A stretch of 64,000 nucleotides of DNA. Origin: Trichoplax sp. H2 (lineage: Eukaryota > Placozoa > Uniplacotomia > Trichoplacea). The translations under genes were made by a program, and so were the position numbers. The stretch covers positions 1 to 64,000 of the forward strand of contig NOWV01000257.1 in NCBI GenBank assembly GCA_003344405.1, given 5' to 3'. Below the pieces are notes generated by a model. It searched no databases. It was not told the origin of the DNA and saw only the letters and a program-made list of their open reading frames with translations. This document shows, piece after piece, positions 54,402 to 64,000 of this stretch (position 1 is its first letter; every line of letters starts with the position of its first letter).

Positions 54402-56853
54402 TTCCCTAACACCACTCTGATACTCTTATATCCATTCTGATCTACAAGTAGAGACTGCTTTTTATGATATTGCTTATATCTATTTACGATGAGATGTTTG
54501 TAGGACGTGCTCAGAAATTGTAATTTTTAGTTTATCAATCTGTTAAGCTATGCATGTTATATTGTTTTCAACCCGTCAGTTGTAAAACAAAGTGAAAATT
54601 TTGCATATAGTGTACAGCATGTGTATATCTGTTATTTGATAATACGTGTCTACCTATTTGGTACAAATTGTATTACTGTTTATATATTGGAGTAATACTA
54701 TGATTTCACAATCGAGTTATTGCGGAGGCGACGTGAAATAGATGAGATTCAATACTTGAATTTTGCCTTTTACACGCTTCCGTAACATCAATTTTAATAT
54801 TTAATGACTGTAAAAATGAACGGTACCTTATTAAGGAGCCAAGAAAAATGATAAGTTATTGTATAGACAATTATTAGAAATATCTACGTTGCAACTATGT
54901 CTGTTAGTGATTCGTCAAGTTTCCAATATTACATTTTCCGTTATTATTATATCATCGAGAAGTTTTAAAAATTTTATAAACCCAATAATGTCTACGTTGC
55001 GACTATGACTGTTAGTGATTCATCAAGTTTCCAATATTACATTTTCCTTTATTAATATATCATCGAGAGGTTTTAAAAATTTTATAAACCCAATAATGTC
55101 TACGTTACGACTCTAGTTACGACTATGACCGTTAGTGACTCATCAAGTTTCCAATATTACATTTTCCTTTATTATTATATCATCGAGAAGTTTTAAAAAT
55201 TTTATAAACCCAATCATGTCAATTACAAAGAGGAAGTTAATATATATTGTAGTTATTTCTATTGTAGATAGCTCAATAAAACTAAGCTGTGACTAAATGT
55301 CGAATTTATATGATAGTGTTTATTTTTAATAGCCTACAATGTTTGGAATTCCAACTGCGACTTCAGGCCTAGGGTAGATGAACGTTTAGCACTAGTCACT
55401 ATAGTAGATATTGGTGTGTTCAAGATCAATGATATTGTACTACAGCCTGGATCATGAATTACTAAATGTTGTGAACATGAAATACTGTAGTTATTAGCAT
55501 TATTACCAATACCATATTCGGAGGGGCCTGTTTGATACTACGCCATCATTGCCAAAGACAACTAAATAAGGGGATCGAAATGAAATCCTAGGAAAGGTGG
55601 AATCACCGGTCGAATTTCCATTTAATAAAATTAATTAATTACAGTACACTACTACGCATATTAACCGTAAACAGATGTATAACTATAGTTGGTACAGTAT
55701 GACAGGCAAAGCAGAACAAGTGAGGAGATCAACTATTTGTACTAGTAGTCCATATTAATAGAGACTGGCACGGTGTACCTTCCATTGAGGTACGGTGATA
55801 TCATGTTTTGCTCACCATTCAATCATGCTATCGGATATAAGTAAAATAAATATTCTTTTTGATCTGTAATAAATCTGTATTATTCGATATTATTGAATAG
55901 CATTATGCTGGATATACTGGTAAAGTACACCAATGCTTAGACAGTCGCAACTTCGTATAAAAATTAAAAATTAAATTGAACGTGAGGTTTTTAAGGTTCG
56001 TTCAAGATTCACCGACATCAAACTAGTAGGAAATGAATTGCTACCAATGACATTATTTTTGCACAGACTACATACAGACAGTCCAGTCCGTACGGACCTA
56101 AAAGCTACTGTACCAGTGTAACTTTGTGCAATATTGGACATGCGTACTGCGCTGTACCGTATCAGGTTAACGATAAGGGTACTGTACCGTGTACTCACCG
56201 TACATTACCGTAATGTAGTGTATAGTATTGTACCGTACTCTCAAAGCTGCGCCTTCCTCAAATTCGGCCCTTCAAAATTCTCGTTAACTTCGAGCAATCC
56301 ATTTGTTGACTAGATTTATATTGAAGGTTTTAGTTTACTATTTAAGCAATCGGATCGAGTACATCAGACAATCAATTAGGATATTGTGGATTTGGTGATC
56401 AGTTATCCAATACATACTATACGCATCGATGATCAGCATCCATTTTGAAAGAGACGCGTAAAGGTGGCCATTTTCTCCTACATGCATGCAAGTAGTGCAC
56501 TGGATTTTGATGATTAAAATTGGTGTCGTCAGTTATCAAGGAAAGAAAGATAATTGATATCATATAGTATCAAGGTCAATAGAATTGCAATTCTTGCTTA
56601 TTCTAGATGCGTAGATGTATGTTAGAATAAGAGTGATTTATTAAGAACTGGACATTGGCCTCCATTTTTTTAGTCAGGAAATACAATCAACTTGGAATGG
56701 AAGAGATTTTTTCTTAGTGCCAAGACAAGTACAACAATAGACTTATTGACATCGTGTATGCAATTAAAGACTTGATCTTGGCCGAAAGTGATTGTATTCG
56801 AATAGAATTCTTATATTGAAACACAAGTCAAATTGAGCATAACATCATTCATC
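54402..56853. other. Intergenic region, zinc-finger gene to C6orf120 homologue
   Basis: Holds the triple 108-bp repeat at 54882-55219 and a TACTGTACCG-rich stretch at about 56090-56235, some 0.6 kb before the C6orf120 start. No gene recognised; a 75-codon minus-strand ORF at 55971-56198 has no supporting features. Confidence 0.6.
54882..55219. repeat. Three tandem copies, unit about 108 bp
   Basis: Copies start near 54882, 54990 and 55098, each running 'tctacgtt.cgactatg', 'gttagtgattcatcaagttt', 'ccaatattacattttcc' and 'ttttataaacccaat'. The third carries a 13-bp internal duplication ('acgactctagtt'). They are about 95% alike and non-coding. Confidence 0.93.
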
Positions 56854-57369
56854 ATGACATGGTCTTTTCGTCAAAATTGCCGTTCAAACTTAGCAATGGC
56901 TTTTATGACCATGTTCTTCCTTTCTATGGCCATTGTTAGGACGGTCGACGCAAATGGCAATGTCAAGGTATTTGACGGGGCTATAGGACGAGGTAATTAT
57001 ACTTACTATACTATCACAAAAGGTGGAACATATACACTAATCTTAGATTCCATATCCGGAGATGCTGATATATACGCTGATGAAGGGAACGAAAAGCCTG
57101 ACTTCGATCACTACTCTCATGTTTCCAATACGTGCGGACGAGATATAATCACCATCTCTTCAAGTGCCAAGCGACCTATTGGCGTTGCAATTTATGGTCA
57201 TGTGTCATATGAACAATCAGTTTACCAATTAACTGTAGTAATGGGAGAAAAAGATGACGCCATTAATGCCGCAGCTGAAAAGTATAACTCGAATAAACAT
57301 GGCTCTGCTTCAGATACCTTTCATCGTATTTTTGTAACGTTACTGAAAATATTATTTGAGCTACTGTAA
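56854..57369 (+). CDS. C6orf120 / UPF0669 family secreted protein, intronless
   Basis: A 171-residue protein in a single exon. The start ATG at 56854 gives a signal peptide with a hydrophobic core (about residues 15-28). The mature part carries the family's conserved core: 'GNYTYYTI', 'SGDADIYADEG', 'PDFDHY', 'TCGRDIITI' and 'RPIGVAIYGH'. The C-terminus is an amphipathic/hydrophobic helix ('FHRIFVTLLKILFELL'), as in the human protein. The family is secreted or luminal and of poorly known function, so no activity is assigned. The gene is convergent with AVEN. Confidence 0.88.
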   Translation: MTWSFRQNCRSNLAMAFMTMFFLSMAIVRTVDANGNVKVFDGAIGRGNYTYYTITKGGTYTLILDSISGDADIYADEGNEKPDFDHYSHVSNTCGRDIITISSSAKRPIGVAIYGHVSYEQSVYQLTVVMGEKDDAINAAAEKYNSNKHGSASDTFHRIFVTLLKILFELL

Positions 57370-58846
57370 CTTACACCGAAAAACAATAATTTTAATATAT
57401 ATAGATGTGTAGTTGTCAATTTCTGTGATGAAAAGATAGATGAAAGTCGGTTCTACATCAATAACTTTTTTTTTACCTCATGAAATACTCCATTCGCGTA
57501 TACAAAGTTGCTGTAACAGAAATTTATTAAGCCCATTATGCGCAAAACAACCCCGATTCAGATATTCATGTCTTGATAGTAATAACCTTGCGAGTAATCT
57601 TTCAAAAGTCTTATACATTATGTTATAGTATAAGCAGAATGGCTATATTGAGCCTACGCGACGTTATTACTTCTTCCAGTAGTTACTCTAAGTGGAGAAA
57701 TTTGACGAGACTGATGGGCATCATTCCTCCATTGTAATTATTGACTTAGTAGCCAAGACTGCTCCTAGAAAGAGAAGAGCTGGTCCTTTCTTTGAGAAAC
57801 TTTCAAATATTATTGCAGTATATAACCTTGTGAGTTATGTCGCAACCTACATGATATTAAGTGAATGCGTAGACAATTCTATCAAACAGTACGTCGTCGT
57901 TGTCTACAAGGAAAATTATTCTTAGCGTTAATCAACTTTAATTTAACCAAAGATGTAGCCATCACTATCCAAGTACTTAAAAAGTATGATGATAAATTGA
58001 TAGCTAACATATGTGTAATGAACATAATTATCAAATTAAAGTACGTATACGTTATTAATCTTGCATTAAATAGTACTAATGAACAAGGTAGCATAAGATT
58101 CAACTTATCAACCATAATGATAATTCAATCGTGCAAAAATGGCGTACTTGTAGTTATCTTGTAGTAACGTGTAAGTAATGGTAGTATTCGATACGTTTAA
58201 GTGCTACGCAAATTTGATCAATATTGTTCTATTACAGTTATCCTCTTGATATCTGACTAGACTGTGCTAGTTGCTTTACTATATTTCTAAGACTGTTACC
58301 TTTTCCACATACTAGTAAAGTAAGAATAAGCATTATTGTTTTAATTAAAGGTAGTATTGTCATGTTAAATCCTTGTAAGCCGCTTATGCATGTACTTGCA
58401 CCATTAAGGAGTCAAATATTTTTGATCTATTATCAATAAAAATATTGTTTATATTTTTATTTTCGCTTCGTCATTGAAATGGAAAATTTTTTTATCTTAA
58501 CATCATCGCTGAATACAATATAAATATCTCAATTGTAATTAATTGGTCGACAAATATTAAGGTGGGTACCAGATAATTCAAGTTGACATAAAATTTAGCA
58601 CAAAGATTTCATTATGCAACCTAGAAGTCCTTGCCAATATAGTACTTAGGCTAAGATTATATATGTATCAATAATAAAAATTTACATTGATAGTTGCTAA
58701 GGTAAAGAGTCTCTCAATGATTTATACAATATTATACATTATTCATGCGTCTTCATTATTCTCCAATAAAACTATAAATCAGCATTACAAGAGTCAAAGG
58801 TTCTATAGAAGATATAATTCTTCTTTTACCAATCTTCACGTATAGT
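57370..58846. other. Intergenic region between convergent C6orf120 and AVEN
   Basis: 1.5 kb with both 3' UTRs. Two small plus-strand ORFs (57692-57925, 57865-58164) overlap here but start directly after stops and show no recognisable motif or splice support. I see nothing else. Confidence 0.6.
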
Positions 58847-61464
58847 CTAATCAATGATGCTGTCTAGCCAGGACTCTAGATCGTCCACGCTTTCTTTTTT
58901 CGAGACCTGATCCTGTTTAAAATAGCCAATGTAAGTGATTACACCGGAAATATAATTCCTATTCGTTTATTCACTCACATTATCGCTAGAAGCTACGGTC
59001 GTAATTTCCTCAGGCTCTGAATTTGCAGATACGTTTGGGATATGTTCAACAGCTACAGGATTAGTAGGCACGTCATCGGATATTACTAAACATTAATCAA
59101 GAAATTATACAAGATTCAATCACATTCTTATGCTTGTAACATATTTTTAGATGCTAATCTATCTACGAAAGCAGTCTATGCAATTGTTAAACTATGAATT
59201 TATGACTGTTGCAACAACCATTTTCATTCACGGCTGGCTCTTGCAAATCGAGTTCATCCAATGCTAATAATTGATCTAATTCTTCATTTTCCTTCTGATT
59301 ATCCTCTATTGCATAACTGCGGCTGTCTATATTAGATAGCTTAATATGCAAACTTGATTCTTTTATCTTTTCACGGCGCTTTTTGCTGCCTAAAGAGCTA
59401 TTCTCATTTTCCTTTTTCAATTCTTCAGATTCAACATTTTCGACGGGCACTATATTTGATTGTGAAGTAGTTGTCGATTGATGCGTCTCTAATGTAATAT
59501 ATGGCTATTAGAGAGAAAAAGAGTGCAGATGCAACAACATCACTATTTTTATTTATTTATACGAAAATTTGATTCTATTATAGGGTACATTAAGAGTTGT
59601 ATACTTTTAAGGGTTAAAACAGCATAATACAGTATAACAGTATTATAAAAAATATTAACTCTAGCAAATTAATAAAAGAACAAATATTATGTTAAAGCTA
59701 CTAACCATGAAATCTGCATCATCTATTTTGAGTAAGGTGTGCAAAGGAATAGTTTCTAAAGACTTTGCTAACCCCGATAAATTGATTTTCATCACTGATG
59801 AAAACTATTAATCAAACAAGGCATAGGAAAATATCATGACTATACAGAATAATAATCAGCTTTTATATCTACGTTTAAGGTGTTGTTACTAACGAATAAA
59901 TAGCGTAAAATTTTGTACCCTTTCAATTCATGCGTTGGTAAAAATAATTAATTAGACAAATTTAACATCATCGCTTTTTAAAAGTTACTTTCTTAAATTG
60001 TATACTTTGCCAAAGATATCCTTGCAATTAGATTTCCAGTATTGCAAATACCTGATTATCTTTAATCTTATCCCATTCCTTTTCACATTCATCAAATCGA
60101 AGGTAAGAACTGCTATTAGCTGAATATAACATCGAGAGTGACTAAAAATTAGCTGTTTGCATATAGAACAATGTGAATATATTATCAATTCAATAGTGAT
60201 TATGTATCATAGACTACAGTATATACTCTATGAACAGTACCATGTTAAAGTAATTTTAAAATTTTTTTACCAGTAAATACTGCTGTTATGCATTCAAGTA
60301 TGATTATTAAGGTTAAGTCAAAATTTTTTACAGGTGCAATCCCTACTATAAAATTATACTGTACAAATAATACTCCCAAGTGCTATACAGTACTGTAGAA
60401 TAATACCATTCGTTTCAAAGTGCTTTAGTAGATGAACAGGCGTGTACTGAACTAGGAATTCTCCATTACAATATGGAAAATTAACTTTACTCAGCTACGA
60501 TCAATATTATACTGCTAACTTAAAGAAGAATTTGCATCCAAGTACCGCTAGTATAACCTTGGTATTCTTTATTCCCAATATGTCATCCGTATTATTTTAA
60601 AGTTACAGAAAGAAGATTAAGAAATGTAGTATCTTATTTACCCGTCGATCGCAGAACTACCTTAGCACAGCTAACAGTAATAAGTGTAGGTATTTTTAAC
60701 AATGGAATTGTATGTCATCATTGGCAGCTCTACACCTATTCTTACCCAATGTTAAAGATGACCGGATATTCTCATGCGTTATGATAGTACCATCATCCTC
60801 GTCTTGATAAAATTCCTCTAAAATGAATACGAGTAGGTGATTAATATACGAATCGTATCGATCCATATGATAACAAGTACAGTCTATTGGTAGAGGAATT
60901 TGTAAAATGCTGGATAGTCAGTTAAATTATTAGTCTAAATCAATACATCAGCAGGATATAGCACTAGCATGGAGCAATTGAGATGTTTGCAAGGTAGGAC
61001 GTTGTACAATACCTGATGGTTCACTATATCGATGGTGATTATCGGTAATTGCTCTTTTATATTTATCGTTGCTTCTCGGTGGAAAATTTCCTGCCTACGA
61101 CACAATTAAGATCATACTTATTTTCAACTTTATACAGCAAAGTGCCTTGAAATTTATTTGTTATCCATAAGTCGATCAGTGATTTCAATGGCATTGGTAG
61201 ATTGTCAGTATACTTTGGGCTTCAGTATTGTTATTGTCACAGAGCTCATATCTCCATCCTTATGCAAATTGATAAACTACTTTCAGAATCAGCGGTCGAT
61301 GCAAGCGAATAATCAATCTACAGTGTTCAAATTAAAAATATGCAGAAAGACGTACATAGTACTTGAATAAACATAACCTGATTATTTCGATTTTTTTCAC
61401 TTTTTATAGCAGAAGTGTTACGTTTATTCTTGACTTTGCTTTTACTGCTTTTATTGAAGGACAT
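58847..61464 (-). CDS. AVEN, caspase-activation inhibitor homologue (8 exons)
   Basis: AVEN is an anti-apoptotic and ATM-regulating protein in vertebrates. Exons in gene order: 61464-61378, 61094-61013, 60817-60746, 60119-60052, 59804-59706, 59504-59219, 59085-58979, 58912-58847; phases all join, 867 nt, 288 residues. Diagnostic segments: 'SSYLRFDECEKEWDKI' (human QFRFAEEKEWD), 'LAKSLETIPLHTLL' (human VRALQELPLCLRL), 'EELDQLLALDELD' (human EELDLLLNLD) and the C-terminus 'VDDLESWLDSIID' (human ELEDWLDSMIS). The N-terminus is short and Lys/Asn/Ser-rich; the long Arg-Gly-rich region of mammalian AVEN is missing. Exon 1 is chosen from ATG and phase and is the least certain. Confidence 0.9.
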
Positions 61465-61850
61465 GTTGACGACCGTTTTGAAGAGGTTCCACTATGAGTC
61501 TGTTGTCTGTCTGCTGCACAGTGTACAGTATAATATGCTACAGTATTGTACTGTACACTGTACAGAATCGATGGGTCTGTCTGCTGTCTGTCTGCTGCAC
61601 AGTGTACAGTACAATAGGCTACAGTATTGTACTGTACTGTACAGTACACAATCGAGAGCCTGAAATTTGTAGTTGGCGTACTGTACTGTACAGTGTACAG
61701 TACAGTACAGCACAGGACTAAAGTCTACTTTACAGTGTACAGTACTGTACAGTTTTGAATACTGTACTGTACAGTACTGTACAGTATTCAAAATTCTTAG
61801 CATGGAGATACTGTGCACTGTAGGGTGTGCGGTACTGTACTGTATGCAAG
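61465..61850. repeat. TACTGTACAG-rich duplicated and palindromic region upstream of AVEN
   Basis: A block of about 67-70 bp starting 'gtctgtctgctgcacagtgt' near 61504 returns near 61584, both ending 'tactgtac' runs. It is followed by repeated GTACTGTACAG at 61677-61800. An inverted repeat with perfect 15-bp arms lies at 61753-61767 and 61779-61793, separated by 11 bp that is itself nearly self-complementary. It begins immediately 5' of the AVEN start codon, so it lies in promoter or 5' UTR. Several ORFs across it are artefacts of the repeats. Confidence 0.85.
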
Positions 61851-63523
61851 GACAACCGAAAGAGGGGAGATTGCTGTATGGTACTGGTCACCAGCTAGCG
61901 GTTACAATGACTGGCTTGGGTCGAGAACAGTACTGGCCGTATACATGAATGACAGTGATATTGTCACTTTTGAAAAATGACATTCAGAAGCAACCTTTGC
62001 GCCCGGGGTGGCTGTGTACCGGGGGGGGTACCTCAGGCATGAGGTAGGGGTAAAACACCTTTCGCCATTTTCATGCTACCTACTTGACCCACTCGTACAG
62101 GGCTGCAAGTCGCAGTCTGTGTATGTGTATATGCTCCCAAAAGGGATCAGCGTCGGACAATAATTATTCAGTATACACCCTACAGCAAGGACAGTACGCC
62201 TCCAGTCAGAAGAGTGAGCCCAAGCAATTGCAAAAGTTTTGAAATCTCCTCGTCTATCCGCCCTGCAAATCATCATCAAGTTCAATCACTTCTAGTCTGC
62301 AATGGATACAAGACATGGTAGGTAACTAAAGCTAAAATAGATTGGATGGAAAGCAAATCACGATCTGCCATGACCAACCCACATTGCCACCCTGGTCGGT
62401 ACTTTATAGACTACAGTACTGGCGTAGACCTAGCCCAGGGGGACAATTTAACCATCTCACCCACCCCAATGCTACCCTCAGTCTACGGTGTAGTGGGTAC
62501 TCGATTCTACCCGCTTGAATGGGCTCTTGCTACCGTTATGTAGATAAACGATAAACGATGCTGTAAAGTAGCCGCTAACCTCGTCGATGATTACTATTTG
62601 CATCTATCCTTGCTAGCCTATCTTCCCTTAGGACAGACTTTTTATCCTCCTTTTTTACTCAGTAGTCCTACCATCGACAAGGAATGACAGAGATGCGACA
62701 TAGACGCGTATACGCCACCCTTACAAGCGTCCGTCGACATAGAAATGCAACACATACGTGCTGATGAATTAATTAATTAATGAATTATACCAAAAGAAAT
62801 ATTTTATTTTATAGGATAAGGACGATGGTAATAGGGAAATACTGCTGCTGTTATATACTTTTAGAATAGTTTCTTTCTACTTTGAGGGTAGTCGTGATAT
62901 TATTGTCGCTATGCAAAGGCAGAATGGCAACGTACGTCTCTCATAAATGATAATCGCTTGACGTAAAAGTAGACAGTTTACGGAGTAGACGCATAGTTGA
63001 CATAGCACAGCGTATCCGGAAAGTAAATCCTAATAGGATATACTGTACAACAGTTTTACATCCGTGATATCTGTTTTTTGTGTATCAAATCAGCGAAGAG
63101 AATACGGTGTATCACTGGACTATGCTACAAGCAAGCTGATATGGATGGATACAGAGTAGAATAGTAAAAGTAGCATGGGTAGTCAACGATGCTCGATTTT
63201 CTCCTTATCCATTTCCTACTTCTGTCATCATTGCTCGATCCAATAAACATTGTTCAACGTTAATAAAGAATCATCAACATCCATATTACTGATGAATTGA
63301 AATTAGAAATGAAATGATCGACCTTATAATTCAATAGCAATGATTGGATATTTTACATCAATCTGATCGGGATAATATAAATGTAATAGGTAGGTAAGCA
63401 TCTTCTCGCGTTACTCAATAGCCCTTGCAGTGCATTTAACTCGAATGATAACTTAAGATACAGCACTATCCTAAAGAATTAATCACTTTATAAGAAAATA
63501 GACTTCAACATAAAATTCACCAA
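61851..63523. other. Gene-poor region right of AVEN
   Basis: Contains a locally GC-rich spot (about 61998-62045, with runs of G) and otherwise mixed sequence. A 65-codon plus-strand ORF at 62346-62543 has no recognisable motif or splice support. I see no RNA gene or mobile element here. Confidence 0.5.
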
Positions 63524-63858
63524 TCAACTATCTATTAGACCTAGTAGAGCTATTAGCTCGCTTCTGATCAATTTGACTGGATAATTGGATATTGAGGCTG
63601 ATTGCCGTTCAATATCTGTATATGTAAATCCCATTCTTCCAAGGTATAGATTATAGAATAGCTGCCTGTGCGACCGACGCCCAAAAGCCCTAATATTTCA
63701 ATTGATGATTATATTAATAAACTTACAATATTGTCACCTCCGTGAAATGAATTTATCGCCTTGTCTAGAAGGGAGCGCATTAGCAATGTTCGATCAATTT
63801 TCGTCAATATACAAGCGTCTAATATACCCATAACGAGAAAGACTAATATCGAAATCAT
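63524..63858 (-). CDS. Candidate small secreted protein or 5' part of a gene (weak)
   Basis: ATG at 63858 opens a 44-codon exon (63858-63727) with a hydrophobic start ('MISILVFLVMGILDA') that looks like a signal peptide and ends at GTAAGT in phase 0. A phase-0 acceptor at 63662 would add 63661-63524 and a TGA stop, giving 89 residues. I do not recognise the product. The second exon is doubtful because the same DNA is open in another frame too. The gene might instead continue differently. Confidence 0.25.
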
Positions 63859-64000
63859 TCTATAATTTAGTAATAACCTCATTTATCCAATGATAGAAAA
63901 ACAGCTGCATCAAATATTAGCTTAATAGCTTAATTACAGTTAATAGAAGAATACTCTTGTTAATACAAACAAGTAGAACATTTCAATATCTACCAAAATA

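Noticed and set aside
57692-58164. Two small ORFs after C6orf120
   Set aside because: Each starts directly after a stop with no ATG or acceptor support and no recognisable motif.
61404-61948. Several ORFs on both strands around 61.4-61.9 kb
   Set aside because: They arise from TACTGTACAG repeats; their peptides are periodic and mirror each other on the two strands.

Overview
This is a window of an AT-rich, intron-rich animal nuclear genome. The genes are animal-specific or animal-typical families: a Notch-ligand-like EGF protein, UBR1, NUDT14, AVEN, C6orf120 and a C2H2 zinc-finger protein. Most introns are about 60-900 bp with GT..AG ends. UBR1 has 49 coding exons, about as many as in vertebrates. 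Roughly one gene per 9-10 kb, low GC and near-vertebrate intron density suggest an early-branching metazoan. A placozoan (Trichoplax/Hoilungia type) is my best guess, but this is inference. Every exon model below was built by hand from splice sites, phase continuity and remembered family features; no alignment was run.

Layout. 1-10203: no gene seen. A 20-N gap at 8036-8055 is flanked by duplicated sequence that looks like two haplotypes placed end to end, differing by a 7.6-kb block. 10204-27886 (+): a 31-exon gene for a 2233-residue type I membrane protein (signal peptide, Notch-ligand-type N-terminal module, 48 EGF repeats, one TM helix, 145-residue tail). 29841-33038 (-): NUDT14, four exons, 227 residues. 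33.5-33.8 kb: an 11-bp minisatellite. 35772-50236 (-): complete UBR1-type N-recognin, 49 exons, 1747 residues, with an 83-bp satellite in intron 1. About 51155-54401 (+): C2H2 zinc-finger gene, divergent from UBR1. 54.88-55.22 kb: a triple 108-bp repeat. 56854-57369 (+): intronless C6orf120 homologue. 58847-61464 (-): AVEN, eight exons, 288 residues, convergent with C6orf120. 61.5-61.9 kb: duplicated, palindrome-rich TACTGTACAG sequence beside the AVEN start. 61.9-64 kb: no firm gene, only a weak candidate at 63524-63858 (-).

The genes do not form a pathway; they are independent neighbours. The object most worth attention is the EGF protein. It has a Notch-ligand-like N-terminus with the DSL domain apparently cut to its first Cys pair. 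Its first 19 EGFs are one per exon and alternate between two types, while 17 complete EGFs of the later part sit in one 2.1-kb exon. Its tail carries three YxxL motifs. I found no sign of a new multi-gene system.
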